Below are positions 35,599-44,717 of a stretch of 64,000 bases of DNA, in pieces (position 1 is the stretch's first letter; each line of letters opens with the position of its first letter). Position numbers and translations under genes: made by a program. The stretch comes from Paraconexibacter sp040581415 (GTDB taxonomy: Bacteria > Actinomycetota > Thermoleophilia > Solirubrobacterales > Solirubrobacteraceae). The stretch is from positions 3,348,001 to 3,412,000 of the forward strand of contig NZ_CP114014.1 of NCBI RefSeq assembly GCF_040581415.1, written 5' to 3'. The notes under the pieces were generated by a model. The model made no database searches and was not told the origin of the DNA. It saw only the letters and a list, made by a program, of their open reading frames with translations.

Positions 35599-37554
35599 TT
35601 ACTCCGAGGAAGTTTGGTCAGGCGCCGCGCTTGCCGCGGCAGCCGAACGGCGCCGTCCGCCTCTGCGGCCGCGGCGCCGAGGCTTGGATTCTACGCCATC
35701 GGACCCATCGACGCGCTCCGGCGCCACGATGACCTCGCCGTCCTCCCCCACGAGCAGCGCCACGGCGGCCGTCCGGCCGGCGTCCTCGATGCGTACGAGG
35801 TGCTTCTGCCCGACGAACTGCCCGCCCCCGACGACGCTGATGATGTACCCGTCGACCTTGGCCACCGCGTCGTCCACGTTGTACATGTGGGGCTCGACGA
35901 TCGTGACGAGGACCTCGTCCCCGACGTCGAACGGGATGGCCTCCTCGGAGACCTCGACCTTCGAGCCCTCGAGCACGACGTCGAAGTGCGAGAGCTTCAG
36001 CCCCTCGCTGCCGGTGAAGTGGAAGAGCTTGCCGGTCTCGGCCTCGAGCGCGTGCAGGACGCGGGCGCCGTGGCCGGTGAACTGGGCGCTGACGCCGGGG
36101 TGCACGCGGACGAGGAACGCCTCGACGGAGCGCGGTGCCCGGGTGGCGACCTCGCGCAGCTTGCGCTCCACGTCGATCGCGATCGTCTCCTCGGAGCGGA
36201 TCACGCCCTCGCCGTCGCAGGTCGGGCAGGCGCGGGACATGATCTCGCGCACGCCCTCGGTGACGTTCTGGCGCGTCATCTCGACGAGGCCGAGGCGGGA
36301 GATCTCCGCGGTGAAGGTCTTCGTGCGGTCCTCGTCGAGCGCCTTGCGCAGCGTCTTCAGCACGGCGTCGCGGTTGCGCGCACGGGCCATGTCGATGAAG
36401 TCGATGACGATGATGCCGCCGATGTCCCGCAGGCGCAGCTGGTTGACGACCTCCTCGGCCGCCTCGAGGTTCGTCTTCGTGATGACGTCCTCCAGGCGGG
36501 CCTGCTTGCCCCGGCCGACGTAGGACCCGGAGTTCACGTCGATGACCGTGCCGGCTTCGGCGTAGTCGATCAGCAGGTAGCCCCCGGACGGCAGGTCCAC
36601 GCGCTTGGCCATCAGGCCGTCGATGACCTCGTCGACACCGGTCGACTCGAACAGCGGCTTGGACTCCTGCCACAGCTCGACGCGCTCCACGAGCTCGGGT
36701 GCGGTGCGGCTGAAGAACGAGACGAGGCGCTGGTACTGGCCCTCGTCATCGACGATCGCCCGCTCGAAGTCGGCGGCGAAGATGTCGCGCACGACGCGGA
36801 CCGAGAGGTCGGCCTCCTGGAACACGAGCCCGGGCGCGGGCGTGGAGTCCACGCGCGACTGCAGGACCTCGTGGAGTTTGAACAGGTACTGCAGCTCGCG
36901 CTCGAAGTCGGGCCGGGTGGCGCCGTGCGCCGCCGTCCGGACGATCGCGCCGCCGCCCTGCAGGTCCAGGCCCTTGGCCTCCTTGCGCAGCCGCTCGCGC
37001 TCCTTGTCGTCCAGCCGCTTGGAGACGCCGACGCCCTCGCCGGTCGGCGTGTAGACCATGTAGCGACCGGCGACCGTGAGGTCCATCGACAGGCGCGCGC
37101 CCTTGGACTTCAGCGGGTCCTTGACGACCTGGACGACGATCTCCTGGCCGGGCTTCAGCAGGTCGGAGATCTTCTTGCCGCCGTCGTCCCGGCCCCGCCC
37201 GCGGCGGACCGTCTCGACGCCCGGGAGCACGATCTCGTCGACGTGCAGGAAGCCGTTCTTCTCGAGGCCGATGTCGACGAACGCCGCCTCCAGGCCGGGC
37301 AGGACGTTGTCGACCTTGCCCTTGTAGATGTTGCCGACGATCGACCGGTTGCCCCGGCGCTCGAAGTACAGCTCCGCGACGCGGTAGCCGTCGACCCCGG
37401 TGGTGGTCGGGCGCGCCGCGGTGGCCGTTCCGCCGCCACGTCCGCGTCCCCGTCCGCCGCTCCCGGCCGACTTGGCGGTCACCTGTCCGGTGGCCTCCAG
37501 CAGCGCGATCCGGGTCTCGGCCCGGTCAACGCTGACCAGCACTTGCTTTCTCAC
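35599..37554 (-). CDS. rne: Ribonuclease E/G family endoribonuclease
   Basis: 651 aa. Endonuclease for rRNA maturation and mRNA decay. S1 domain at about 70-160 (GNIYKGKVDNVLPGLEAAFVDIG), catalytic DNase I-like domain (GTVIDVNSGSY, IVIDFIDM, then RNRD), Zn-link CPTCDGEG near 440. A Gly/Arg-rich insertion (about 28-45, SGGRGRGRGGG) precedes the S1 domain. About 200 residues after the zinc link make a second small beta-rich domain and a basic Arg-rich tail. GTG start at 37554. Without the long C-terminal scaffold of E. coli RNase E it is closer to RNase G or the actinobacterial form. Confidence 0.93.
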   Translation of the reverse strand: MRKQVLVSVDRAETRIALLEATGQVTAKSAGSGGRGRGRGGGTATAARPTTTGVDGYRVAELYFERRGNRSIVGNIYKGKVDNVLPGLEAAFVDIGLEKNGFLHVDEIVLPGVETVRRGRGRDDGGKKISDLLKPGQEIVVQVVKDPLKSKGARLSMDLTVAGRYMVYTPTGEGVGVSKRLDDKERERLRKEAKGLDLQGGGAIVRTAAHGATRPDFERELQYLFKLHEVLQSRVDSTPAPGLVFQEADLSVRVVRDIFAADFERAIVDDEGQYQRLVSFFSRTAPELVERVELWQESKPLFESTGVDEVIDGLMAKRVDLPSGGYLLIDYAEAGTVIDVNSGSYVGRGKQARLEDVITKTNLEAAEEVVNQLRLRDIGGIIVIDFIDMARARNRDAVLKTLRKALDEDRTKTFTAEISRLGLVEMTRQNVTEGVREIMSRACPTCDGEGVIRSEETIAIDVERKLREVATRAPRSVEAFLVRVHPGVSAQFTGHGARVLHALEAETGKLFHFTGSEGLKLSHFDVVLEGSKVEVSEEAIPFDVGDEVLVTIVEPHMYNVDDAVAKVDGYIISVVGGGQFVGQKHLVRIEDAGRTAAVALLVGEDGEVIVAPERVDGSDGVESKPRRRGRRGGRRRSAAAASAAPDQTSSE

Positions 37555-37575
37555 GTCTCTCTCACTCTCTAAGAA

Positions 37576-38790
37576 CTAAAAGCCCAGCACACGGCCCTTG
37601 CCGGCAGTGGAGGCGCGCCCTTGCGCGTAGACCGACTGCAGCAGGCCGATGGCCAGGAAGGTGGTGATGACCGATGAGCCCCCGTAGCTCATGAGCGGTA
37701 GGGGGATTCCGGTGACCGGCATGATTCCCACGGTCATGCCGACGTTGATGAAGACCTGGAAGAGCATCATCGCTGTGATGCCCCCGGCGATCAGTGCGCC
37801 GTAGAGGTTCTTCGCCATCGTCAGCGCCCGTAGTCCCCGCCATATGAGCAGGGCGTACAGCGAGAGCACCAATCCGGCGCCCATGAAGCCCCAGCGCTCG
37901 CCGACCACAGCGAAGACGAAGTCCGTGTGGTGCTCGCCGAGGAAGTTGTATGAGGTCTGCGTCGCCTTGTCGCCGCGGCCGGTCTTCTCACCGGACCCGA
38001 TGGCGACGCGCGACTGGATCTGCTGGAACGCGGTGTCGTTCGAGTTGTCGTTCGGGTGCAGGAAGGAGGTGAGGCGGGCCTTCTGGTAGCCGTGGAGGAC
38101 CTCGGTGCCGGCCATCGGCAGCACGACGAGGACGCACACCACGACGACGGCGAAGACCGCGCCCATGGCCGCGAAGTACCGCCCGGGGATACCCGCGACG
38201 AACAGCAGCGCCAGGGTGACCGCGCCGTAGACCATCGAGGACCCGAGGTCGGGCTGGATCAGGACCAGCGCAGCGGGCAGCAGGCCGAGCGCGATGATCC
38301 GGATCGTGGTCATCGGCTGGTGGAGCGCCCGCGAGCGGTCGACGACGAATCCGGCGAGCGCGACGACCAGCAGGACCTTGCCGAGCTCGGACGCCTGGAA
38401 GGAGAAGAACGGCAGCTGGATCGCGCGGCGGGCGCCGAGCACGTCGTTGCCGGCGAACCGGACGGCGATGACCGACACGATGATCAGGCCGAAGATGCCG
38501 TACTTCAGCTCGCGCAGGCGGGAGTAGTCGGTTCGCGCCAGGACGGCGGCGATGATCGTCCCGACGAGGAAGTAGATCCCCTGCCGCTTCATGTAGAAGC
38601 CGTCGGGGATCCCGCGCTCGCTGACCGTGTTCAGCGTCGCGAGGGAGCAGATGCAGATGCCGAGCACCGCGAGCGCGAGGACCGGGTCGAACGGCAGGGC
38701 CAGCGACATCGACCGCCGCGGCGGCGCGGCGGGACCGACCCGCGAGGTGCGCGAGCGGCGCGGCTCGGTGACGGACGGCGCCGTGCTCAA
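37576..38790 (-). CDS. rodA: RodA, SEDS-family peptidoglycan glycosyltransferase
   Basis: 404 aa, about 10 membrane segments. Polymerises lipid II in the elongation machinery together with PBP2 and MreBCD. Landmarks: RQGIYFLVG, FQASELGKVLLVVALAGF, LIQPDLGSSMVY, GEHHTDFVFAVVGERWGF and the C-terminal GIPLPLMSYGGSS. The start is the rare codon TTG at 38790, which overlaps the PBP2 stop as TTGA (38787-38790); no ATG or GTG fits the conserved N-terminus as well. About 45 Arg/Ser/Pro-rich residues precede the first membrane segment. Confidence 0.95.
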   Translation of the reverse strand: MSTAPSVTEPRRSRTSRVGPAAPPRRSMSLALPFDPVLALAVLGICICSLATLNTVSERGIPDGFYMKRQGIYFLVGTIIAAVLARTDYSRLRELKYGIFGLIIVSVIAVRFAGNDVLGARRAIQLPFFSFQASELGKVLLVVALAGFVVDRSRALHQPMTTIRIIALGLLPAALVLIQPDLGSSMVYGAVTLALLFVAGIPGRYFAAMGAVFAVVVVCVLVVLPMAGTEVLHGYQKARLTSFLHPNDNSNDTAFQQIQSRVAIGSGEKTGRGDKATQTSYNFLGEHHTDFVFAVVGERWGFMGAGLVLSLYALLIWRGLRALTMAKNLYGALIAGGITAMMLFQVFINVGMTVGIMPVTGIPLPLMSYGGSSVITTFLAIGLLQSVYAQGRASTAGKGRVLGF

Positions 38791-40883
38791 AACGAGACGT
38801 CCGTCCCGGCGGCGCAGGCGGCCGCGCGGTTGTTGTTGCGCTGGGCCGTGCCGCCGGTCGCGAACCACCGCTTCAGGATCTGGCAGGCGATCGGCGCGGC
38901 GGTCTCGGCGCCGAAGCCACCGTCCTCGACGGTCACGGCGACGACGATCGGGCGCTTCTTGTCGGGGCCGTCGTAGCTGTAGGCGAGGTACCAGGACTGG
39001 TCCAGCACACGCGTGGTGACCTGCGCGGTGCCGGTCTTGCCGAAGACCGGGAAGCGACTCTGATTCCAGCCGTCGAACACGGAGGTGGACGTTCCCCCTT
39101 CGGCGCTCGCGGCTAGATGGAGACCGTCCATGATGGCGTCACGGTACTCCGGATCGATCTTCACGGAGCGGCCGCCGCTCGCGGGCAGCGTCTGGATCAG
39201 CGCGCCGCGGTCGTCGGTGACCGCACGGCCCAGGCGGGGCCGCGGGATCCGGCCGCTCTGCGCGAAGCCGGCGTACGCGACGGCCATCTGCAGCGGGGTC
39301 GCCTGCAGGTCGCCCTGGCCGATCGAGAGCGAGACGTTGTCGCCGATCGACCATTGGCGGCCGTCGGAGATGGCGCAGCCGCCGGCGCCGGCGGTCGCGA
39401 GGCTCGCGTCCTGCGGGATCCCCTTGTCCCGCCGGCACTGCTTCTCGTCCTCGCCGACCTTCTTGCGCCAGGTCGGATCGGGGACCAGGCCCTGCGACTC
39501 GCTCGGGAGGTCGATCCCGGTCTGGCGCTCGAAGCCGAACTTGCGGGCGACGCGCTGGATGGCCCCGCCGTCCGGGTCGCGGGTGTTGGTCGACTGGCCC
39601 AGCAGGTAGAAGTAGATGTCCGAGGAGACCTTCATCGCGTCGCGCAGGTCGACGGGGCCGAATACCGCCTTCTTCGCGTTGCACCGCTCCTGGACGCCGA
39701 TCTTCAGGCAGCCCTGGTCGTTGATCGTGTCGGTGGTGGAGATCTTCCCGTCCTCGAGCCCGGCCAGCGCGGTGATCGGCTTGAACGTCGAGCCGGTCGC
39801 GTAGTTCGCCCCCGTCGCCCGGTTGAACTGCGGCGTGGAGCCGTCGTTGAAGATCCGGTCGTACTGCTTCTGCGAGATCGGCTTGGCGAGCAGGCTCGGG
39901 TCGAAGCTCGGGAACGAGCCCATCGCGATGACGTCGCCGTTGCGCGGGTCCATCGCGACGAACGCCCCGGGCTTGCTGCCCGCGATCGACGCGTAGGAGA
40001 CCTGGCCGGTGCGCTGCACGCCGAGGTCGAGCGTCAGCTGCAGGTCGTTGCCGGGCTTCGGCTCGATGCGCAGGCCCTCGCCGCGTGGGTTGCCCTGCGC
40101 GTCGACGAGGATCCGCTCCTTGCCGTCGCGGCCGCGGAGGTACTTGTCGTACTCGCGCTCGATGCCGGTCTTGCCGACGATCGAGCCGAGCGTGACCCCG
40201 GGGAACGTCTTGGCGTCGAGCTGCTCCTGCGAGACCTGGCCCACGGTCCCCAGGATCTGCGCGGCGAGCTCCTTGCCCGGGTACGTGCGGATGAACGCAC
40301 GGTCCACCGAGACGCCGGGGAACTCCTCCTGGCGCTCGGCGATGTAGCCCTGGACAGACTCGTCGACGCCTTCGCGGACGGTGATCGGGGCGTACCCCGC
40401 CAGGAACAGGCCGCGGACGACGATCTCCTGGATCCGCCGCGTGGGCATGGCGAGCGTCGTGGCCAGGCGGCGGAACCGGGGTGCGAGGTCCTGCGGGATC
40501 TCCGGGATGACGATCGGCGCGCCCTGGCTGCCCTTCGGGCGCTGGGACCGGGCGATGACCGCGTCGCCGTAGTCGGCCGCGGCCTTCTTCTCGCTCGCCG
40601 GCAGCGAGTCGGGGCGGATCTTCACGACGATGGCGGACTCGTTGCCGACGATCGTGTCGCCGTTGCGGTCGACGATCGACCCGCGCGGGGCGGGCAGCGG
40701 CTGGACCCGCACCTTGTTGGTCTGCGCCTGCGCGAGGTACTGGTCCCCGGAGAGCACCTGCAGGTACCAGAGCCGGAAGAAGATGATCGCGAACAGCATG
40801 AACGCGACGACCCCGAGCGCGGCGACGCGGATCGCCAGCTGGGGCGAGACGGGCGGGCGGCGGTCGGAGACGGAATCGATCAC
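38787..40883 (-). CDS. mrdA: Penicillin-binding protein 2, elongation transpeptidase
   Basis: 698 aa class B PBP. One N-terminal anchor (about 18-42, AALGVVAFMLFAIIFFRLWYLQVL), the pedestal domain (LPAPRGSIVDRNG, GVTLGSIVGKTGIEREYD), then the transpeptidase domain with SxxK as TGSTFKP (catalytic Ser), SxN as SSD (VSSDIYFYLLG; D replaces the common N) and KTG as GKTGTAQVTT. It crosslinks wall peptides in partnership with RodA. Start ATG at 40883; mreD ends 18 nt upstream. Confidence 0.96.
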   Translation of the reverse strand: MIDSVSDRRPPVSPQLAIRVAALGVVAFMLFAIIFFRLWYLQVLSGDQYLAQAQTNKVRVQPLPAPRGSIVDRNGDTIVGNESAIVVKIRPDSLPASEKKAAADYGDAVIARSQRPKGSQGAPIVIPEIPQDLAPRFRRLATTLAMPTRRIQEIVVRGLFLAGYAPITVREGVDESVQGYIAERQEEFPGVSVDRAFIRTYPGKELAAQILGTVGQVSQEQLDAKTFPGVTLGSIVGKTGIEREYDKYLRGRDGKERILVDAQGNPRGEGLRIEPKPGNDLQLTLDLGVQRTGQVSYASIAGSKPGAFVAMDPRNGDVIAMGSFPSFDPSLLAKPISQKQYDRIFNDGSTPQFNRATGANYATGSTFKPITALAGLEDGKISTTDTINDQGCLKIGVQERCNAKKAVFGPVDLRDAMKVSSDIYFYLLGQSTNTRDPDGGAIQRVARKFGFERQTGIDLPSESQGLVPDPTWRKKVGEDEKQCRRDKGIPQDASLATAGAGGCAISDGRQWSIGDNVSLSIGQGDLQATPLQMAVAYAGFAQSGRIPRPRLGRAVTDDRGALIQTLPASGGRSVKIDPEYRDAIMDGLHLAASAEGGTSTSVFDGWNQSRFPVFGKTGTAQVTTRVLDQSWYLAYSYDGPDKKRPIVVAVTVEDGGFGAETAAPIACQILKRWFATGGTAQRNNNRAAACAAGTDVSF

Positions 40884-40901
40884 AGGTGGCTCGGCGTCTT
40901 G

Positions 40902-41468
40902 CTATGCGCGGGACAGCGGGGACAGGCGGGTGGTCTGGGCCCGGCGACGGCGGCGGCGCGGATCGTCGGGCAGGACGGGCACGAGCCAGCGACGGACCCC
41001 GGCGTAGACGGGCAGTGACAAGAGGGTATTGACCAGGATGGTGACGATGATCTGGCCGATGAGCAGGCCGGTCACCGCGACCGGTGTCCCCAGCATGAAC
41101 TGCATCAGGCTGTAGCCGACCGTGACGATGGCGGTGGCGGCGCCGCCGACGACGGCCGGGACCACGGCCGCCTGCGGGTCGCGGAGCTCGCGCAGGCGCC
41201 CGGCCCCGTAGCCGATCGACAGGTACAGCAGCGACGAGAGCCCCATCGTCTGGATCAGCGCGCAGTCGACGAAGAACCCGCACGCGAAGCCGATGACGGC
41301 GCCGGGGAGCGAGCCGAGCAGCAGCCCGCACAGCGCGACGACGATCGGGACGACGTCCGCGTGCGCACCGAACAGGGTGATCTGGGAGACCGCGGCGATC
41401 TGCGTGATGCAGACGACGACGCCCATGATCGCCAGGCGCGCGGTGAGCGGTCCGGTCGTGGGCCCCAT
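40902..41468 (-). CDS. mreD: Rod shape-determining protein MreD
   Basis: 188 aa membrane protein with about five hydrophobic segments (LAIMGVVVCITQIAAV, VVPIVVALCGLLLGSLPGAVIGFACGFFVDCAL, and others), the typical MreD topology; the GFFVDCALIQTMGLSSLLY stretch is a family mark. It links MreC to the wall synthesis complex. ATG and the mreC stop overlap as TGATG (41466-41470). C-terminus is very basic (RRRRRRAQTTR). Confidence 0.9.
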   Translation of the reverse strand: MGPTTGPLTARLAIMGVVVCITQIAAVSQITLFGAHADVVPIVVALCGLLLGSLPGAVIGFACGFFVDCALIQTMGLSSLLYLSIGYGAGRLRELRDPQAAVVPAVVGGAATAIVTVGYSLMQFMLGTPVAVTGLLIGQIIVTILVNTLLSLPVYAGVRRWLVPVLPDDPRRRRRRAQTTRLSPLSRA

Positions 41469-42334
41469 CAGGGAAGCGGCCCCGCCTCGCGGGTGAGGAT
41501 GATGACCTTCTCGAGGTCGCGGACGTTGACGAACGGCTTGAGGTGCACGCGCTGGGTGTCGGTGCCGGCGTCGTCGACGCGCGAGACCCGGCCGATGCCG
41601 ATGTCCGGCGGGTACAGCGACGGCTGCCCGGGCCGTGCGTCGGGGGACGTGCCGCGGGTGACGATCGTCGAGCCGACCGGGACGGACGCCTTCGGCTCCG
41701 TGGTCTCCATCACGAGGTCCTCGGGGTTGCCGCCGGAGGCCGTGATCGTGCCCACCGTGCCGGTCCGCGCGGTGCGGGCCTGCACGCCGAACTTGCTGTC
41801 GGTCAGCAACGTGACCGTGGCCGAGCCGGAGAAGACCTCCTCCACCTTGCCCGCCAGGCCGCCGGCGGTGACGACCGCCTGGCCCTTGCGGAGCCCGTCC
41901 CCGCTGCCCTTGTTGATCGTGATCTTCTCGAACAGCAGCGTGCCGCCCGCGCCGATGACGCGCGCCTCGACGGGGCCGAGGTTCTGCAGTGCCGCGTCGT
42001 TGACGACCTTGGTGAGCTGGGCGTCGACCCCGGCCTTGCGCAGGTCGCTCTGGAGCTTGATGTTGCGGGCGCGCAGGCCGTCGCGGTCCTTCTCGAGGTC
42101 CTCGTTCTCGCCCTTGGCCTCCCACGTGTCCCCGAACCAGCCGAACAGGTCCCGGAACGGCTTCAGCGAACGGCTGGCGACGTCCTGGATCGGCGAGACG
42201 ATCTCGAAGACACCGCGCTGGACGGAGCCCACGCCCCCGTTGCCGCCGAAGGAGGCGGTCAGCAGGACGACGGAGCTGACGACGAGCAGCGCAAGGACAG
42301 CGCGCCGGCGACGGATCGTCTTGGGGTCGTACAC
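41468..42334 (-). CDS. mreC: Rod shape-determining protein MreC
   Basis: 288 aa. One N-terminal membrane segment (about 9-32), a coiled coil (about 70-105, WEAKGENEDLEKDRDGLRARNIKLQSDLRK) and two beta domains with VNDAALQNLGPVEARVIG, GLAGKVEEVFSGSATVTLLTDS and GDxxxT-like turns. Positioned between mreB and mreD, which confirms the identity. It scaffolds PBP2 and RodA. About 67 bp separate it from mreB. Confidence 0.93.
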   Translation of the reverse strand: MYDPKTIRRRRAVLALLVVSSVVLLTASFGGNGGVGSVQRGVFEIVSPIQDVASRSLKPFRDLFGWFGDTWEAKGENEDLEKDRDGLRARNIKLQSDLRKAGVDAQLTKVVNDAALQNLGPVEARVIGAGGTLLFEKITINKGSGDGLRKGQAVVTAGGLAGKVEEVFSGSATVTLLTDSKFGVQARTARTGTVGTITASGGNPEDLVMETTEPKASVPVGSTIVTRGTSPDARPGQPSLYPPDIGIGRVSRVDDAGTDTQRVHLKPFVNVRDLEKVIILTREAGPLP

Positions 42335-42401
42335 CTAGGGAAATACTCCAAAGCTGGGCGCAGGTCGCAGCCCGATCGGCTGATGATGACGCTGAGCGCC
42401 A

Positions 42402-43454
42402 TCAGTAGCGCCGCTTGGTGCGACCGCGCGATGTCTTGTTGGCGCGGTGGATGACCTCGAACTCCTCCAGGGAGCGTCCGGAGCCGACCGCGACACAGGT
42501 GAGCGGTGACTCTGCCAGATGGGCTGGCATCTGCGTCTCCTCGCGGAGGCGCTCGTCGAGTCCCATCAGCAGCGAGCCGCCGCCCGCGAGCATGATCCCG
42601 CGATCCATGATGTCCGAGGCGAGCTCGGGCGGGGTGCGGTCGAGCGTCTCCTTGACGGCGTCGATGATCTGCGACAGGGGCTCCTCGAGCGCCTGCCGGA
42701 TCTCCTCGCTCGTCAGGACGACGGTCTTCGGGAGGCCGGAGACCATGTCGCGGCCGCGGATCTCGGCCTGGACCTCCTCCTCCATGGGGTAGGCGGAGCC
42801 GATCTCGAGCTTCACCTCCTCCGCGGTCTGCTGACCGATCAGGAGCTTGTACTCGCGCTTGGCGTAGTTGATGATCGCCTCGTCGAGCTCGTCGCCACCG
42901 ACGCGGATCGACTGGCTGACGACGATGCCGCCGAGCGAGATCACGGCGACCTCGCTCGTGCCGCCGCCGATGTCGACGACCATCGAGCCGGTGGGCTCCC
43001 CGACGGGCAGCCCGGCGCCGATCGCGGCGGCCATGGGCTCCTCGATGAGGTACGCCTGGCGCGCGCCGGCGCTGAGACAGGCCTCCTCGACCGCGCGCTT
43101 CTCGACGCCGGTGACGCCGGAGGGGACGCAGACGACGACCCGTGGGTGCGCGAAGCGGTTCTGGTGGACCTTCTGGATGAAGTGGCGGAGCATCTCCTCC
43201 GTCACGTCGAAGTCGGCGATGACGCCGTCCTTCAGGGGCCGGATGGCCTGGATCGTGCCGGGGGTGCGGCCGAGCATGCGCTTGGCCTCGATGCCGACGG
43301 CGTGCACCTCGCCCGTGCGCGAGTCGATCGCGACGACGGACGGCTCGCTCAGGACGATCCCCCGTCCGCGGACGTACACGAGCGTGTTGGCGGTGCCGAG
43401 GTCGACGGCCATGTCGCGGCCGCCGAAGCCGGTGAGGTAGGAGAACATGCCCAT
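42402..43454 (-). CDS. mreB: Rod shape-determining actin MreB
   Basis: 350 aa bacterial actin. Phosphate-1 loop DLGTANTLVYV (about 18-28), VPSGVTGVEKRAVEEA, the phosphate-2 motif DIGGGTSEVAVI (about 165) and the adenosine motif ML(A)GGGSLLMGLDERL near 300. MreB filaments direct lateral wall synthesis. A TAGAGT -10 (43508-43513) gives a leader of about 45 nt, so mreB heads a mreBCD-mrdA-rodA-rne-rplU-rpmA transcript or part of it. Presence implies rod growth or its remnant. Confidence 0.97.
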   Translation of the reverse strand: MGMFSYLTGFGGRDMAVDLGTANTLVYVRGRGIVLSEPSVVAIDSRTGEVHAVGIEAKRMLGRTPGTIQAIRPLKDGVIADFDVTEEMLRHFIQKVHQNRFAHPRVVVCVPSGVTGVEKRAVEEACLSAGARQAYLIEEPMAAAIGAGLPVGEPTGSMVVDIGGGTSEVAVISLGGIVVSQSIRVGGDELDEAIINYAKREYKLLIGQQTAEEVKLEIGSAYPMEEEVQAEIRGRDMVSGLPKTVVLTSEEIRQALEEPLSQIIDAVKETLDRTPPELASDIMDRGIMLAGGGSLLMGLDERLREETQMPAHLAESPLTCVAVGSGRSLEEFEVIHRANKTSRGRTKRRY

Positions 43455-43606
43455 GCGCGCAGAGAGAAGGACGTGCGCTCGCGGATGCGTGCCACGCCCG
43501 GCGGCCCACTCTAGCGGGGAGAGGGCCGTCTCCTACCGATGGCGGCGGACTTGCAGCGCGGAATGTCGCTGCAATTCGCGGGCGCTGCCGCCGGGGCCGA
43601 GCCGGA

Positions 43607-43653
43607 CGGCGTGCGGCCCAGAGCTGGGATGAGGAGCTCTGGACCGCACGCCG
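43607..43653 (-). terminator. Long hairpin between maf and mreB
   Basis: 19-position stem with one mismatch: CGGCGTGCGGCCCAGAGCT (43607-43625) with AGCTCTGGACCGCACGCCG (43635-43653), 9-nt loop. It starts right after the maf stop codon (43660) and precedes the mreB promoter, so it probably ends the ndk-maf transcript. No T-tract. Confidence 0.7.
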
Positions 43654-43659
43654 CCGCTG

Positions 43660-44268
43660 TCAGAGGCCCAGCAGGCCCGGGACGAGCTCCCGCAGGCGCG
43701 GGACCGGGAGGCCGACGACGTTGAGGTAGTCCCCCACGATCCCGTCCACCAGCGCCGCCCCGCGGCCCTGGATCGCGTACGAGCCGGCGCGGCCGCGCCA
43801 CTCCCCGGTCGCCACGTAGGCGCCGATCTGCGCGGTGGTCAGCGGGGCGAACCGGACGAGCGTCCGCTCGACCGCCGCACGGGGAACCCCCGGTGCCGCG
43901 TCGTCGCAGACCGCGATACCGCTGAGGACCGCATGCTCGCGGCCCTGCAGGCGGAGCAGCATCGCGGCCGCCGCCTCGGGGGTCGGCGGCTTGCCGAAGA
44001 CCTCGCCGTCGATCGTGACGAGGGTGTCGACGCCGAGGACCGTCCGGCCGGGATGCAGCCCGGCCACGACCGTCGCCTTCAGCAGCGCGTTGTCGCGGGC
44101 GACCGTCTCCGGATCGCCCGCGGCGGTCTCCTGGACGTCGGCCGGGCGCACCTCGAACGGGACGCCCAGCTGTTCCAGGATCGCGCGGCGCTGCGGCGAG
44201 GCGCTGGCCAGCACGAGCGGCGACGCCGCCCAACGGGCCTTGGCCGCGACGAGGTCCGCGAGCTGCAC
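43660..44268 (-). CDS. maf: Maf family nucleotide pyrophosphatase
   Basis: 202 aa. Maf/YceF proteins hydrolyse non-canonical nucleotides or m7GTP/dTTP/UTP and are linked to septum formation. Seen: the family start LVLASASPQRRAILEQLG (about 18-35), RPADVQET, VLGVDTLVTIDGEVFGKP and RAGSYAIQGRGAALVDGIVGDYLNVVGLP. GTG start at 44268, 30 bp from the ndk stop, so both form one operon. The catalytic Asp lies in GVDTLV. Confidence 0.94.
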   Translation of the reverse strand: MQLADLVAAKARWAASPLVLASASPQRRAILEQLGVPFEVRPADVQETAAGDPETVARDNALLKATVVAGLHPGRTVLGVDTLVTIDGEVFGKPPTPEAAAAMLLRLQGREHAVLSGIAVCDDAAPGVPRAAVERTLVRFAPLTTAQIGAYVATGEWRGRAGSYAIQGRGAALVDGIVGDYLNVVGLPVPRLRELVPGLLGL

Positions 44269-44298
44269 TGCGGTCAGCGGTCCGGACGGACCGGTTGC

Positions 44299-44703
44299 CT
44301 AGAGCTCCGGGAACCAGACGGAGATCTCGCGCGCGGCGGACTCCGTCGAGTCCGAGCCGTGCACCATGTTCGTGCCGATCTCGATCGCGTAGTCGCCGCG
44401 GATCGAGCCCGTGGCGGCCTCGAGCGGGTTCGTCGCGCCGATCAGCTGGCGCGCGGCCTTGATGGCGTCCTGGCCCTCGAGGATCAGCGCGACGAGCGGG
44501 CCGGACACGATGAAGTCGACGAGCTCCCCGAAGAACGGGCGCTCGGCGTGCTCGGCGTAATGCGTCTCGGCCGTCTCGCGCGGCGTGTTGACGAGCTTCA
44601 GCGCAGCGATCTTCAGGCCCTTGTTCTCGAACCGGGAGAGGATCTCACCGGTGAGACCGCGGGCGAACGCGTCGGGCTTGACGAGGATGAGGGTCTTTTC
44701 CAT
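44299..44703 (-). CDS. ndk: Nucleoside diphosphate kinase
   Basis: 134 aa. Transfers phosphate among nucleoside di- and triphosphates through a phospho-His intermediate. Starts EKTLILVKPDAFARGLTGEI; the catalytic His is in NMVHGSDS near 113. Length matches the family. A TAGGAT -10 (44712-44717) ends 8 nt before the ATG and includes the TAG stop of the upstream secreted protein. Confidence 0.97.
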   Translation of the reverse strand: MEKTLILVKPDAFARGLTGEILSRFENKGLKIAALKLVNTPRETAETHYAEHAERPFFGELVDFIVSGPLVALILEGQDAIKAARQLIGATNPLEAATGSIRGDYAIEIGTNMVHGSDSTESAAREISVWFPEL

Positions 44704-44711
44704 GTCGGTGG

Positions 44712-44717
44712 ATCCTA
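44712..44717 (-). promoter_or_regulatory. ndk -10 element overlapping the upstream stop codon
   Basis: TAGGAT, whose TAG is the stop codon of the gene at 44715-46166. It ends 8 nt before the ndk ATG. A housekeeping gene therefore starts its own transcript inside the 3' end of an accessory gene. Confidence 0.5.
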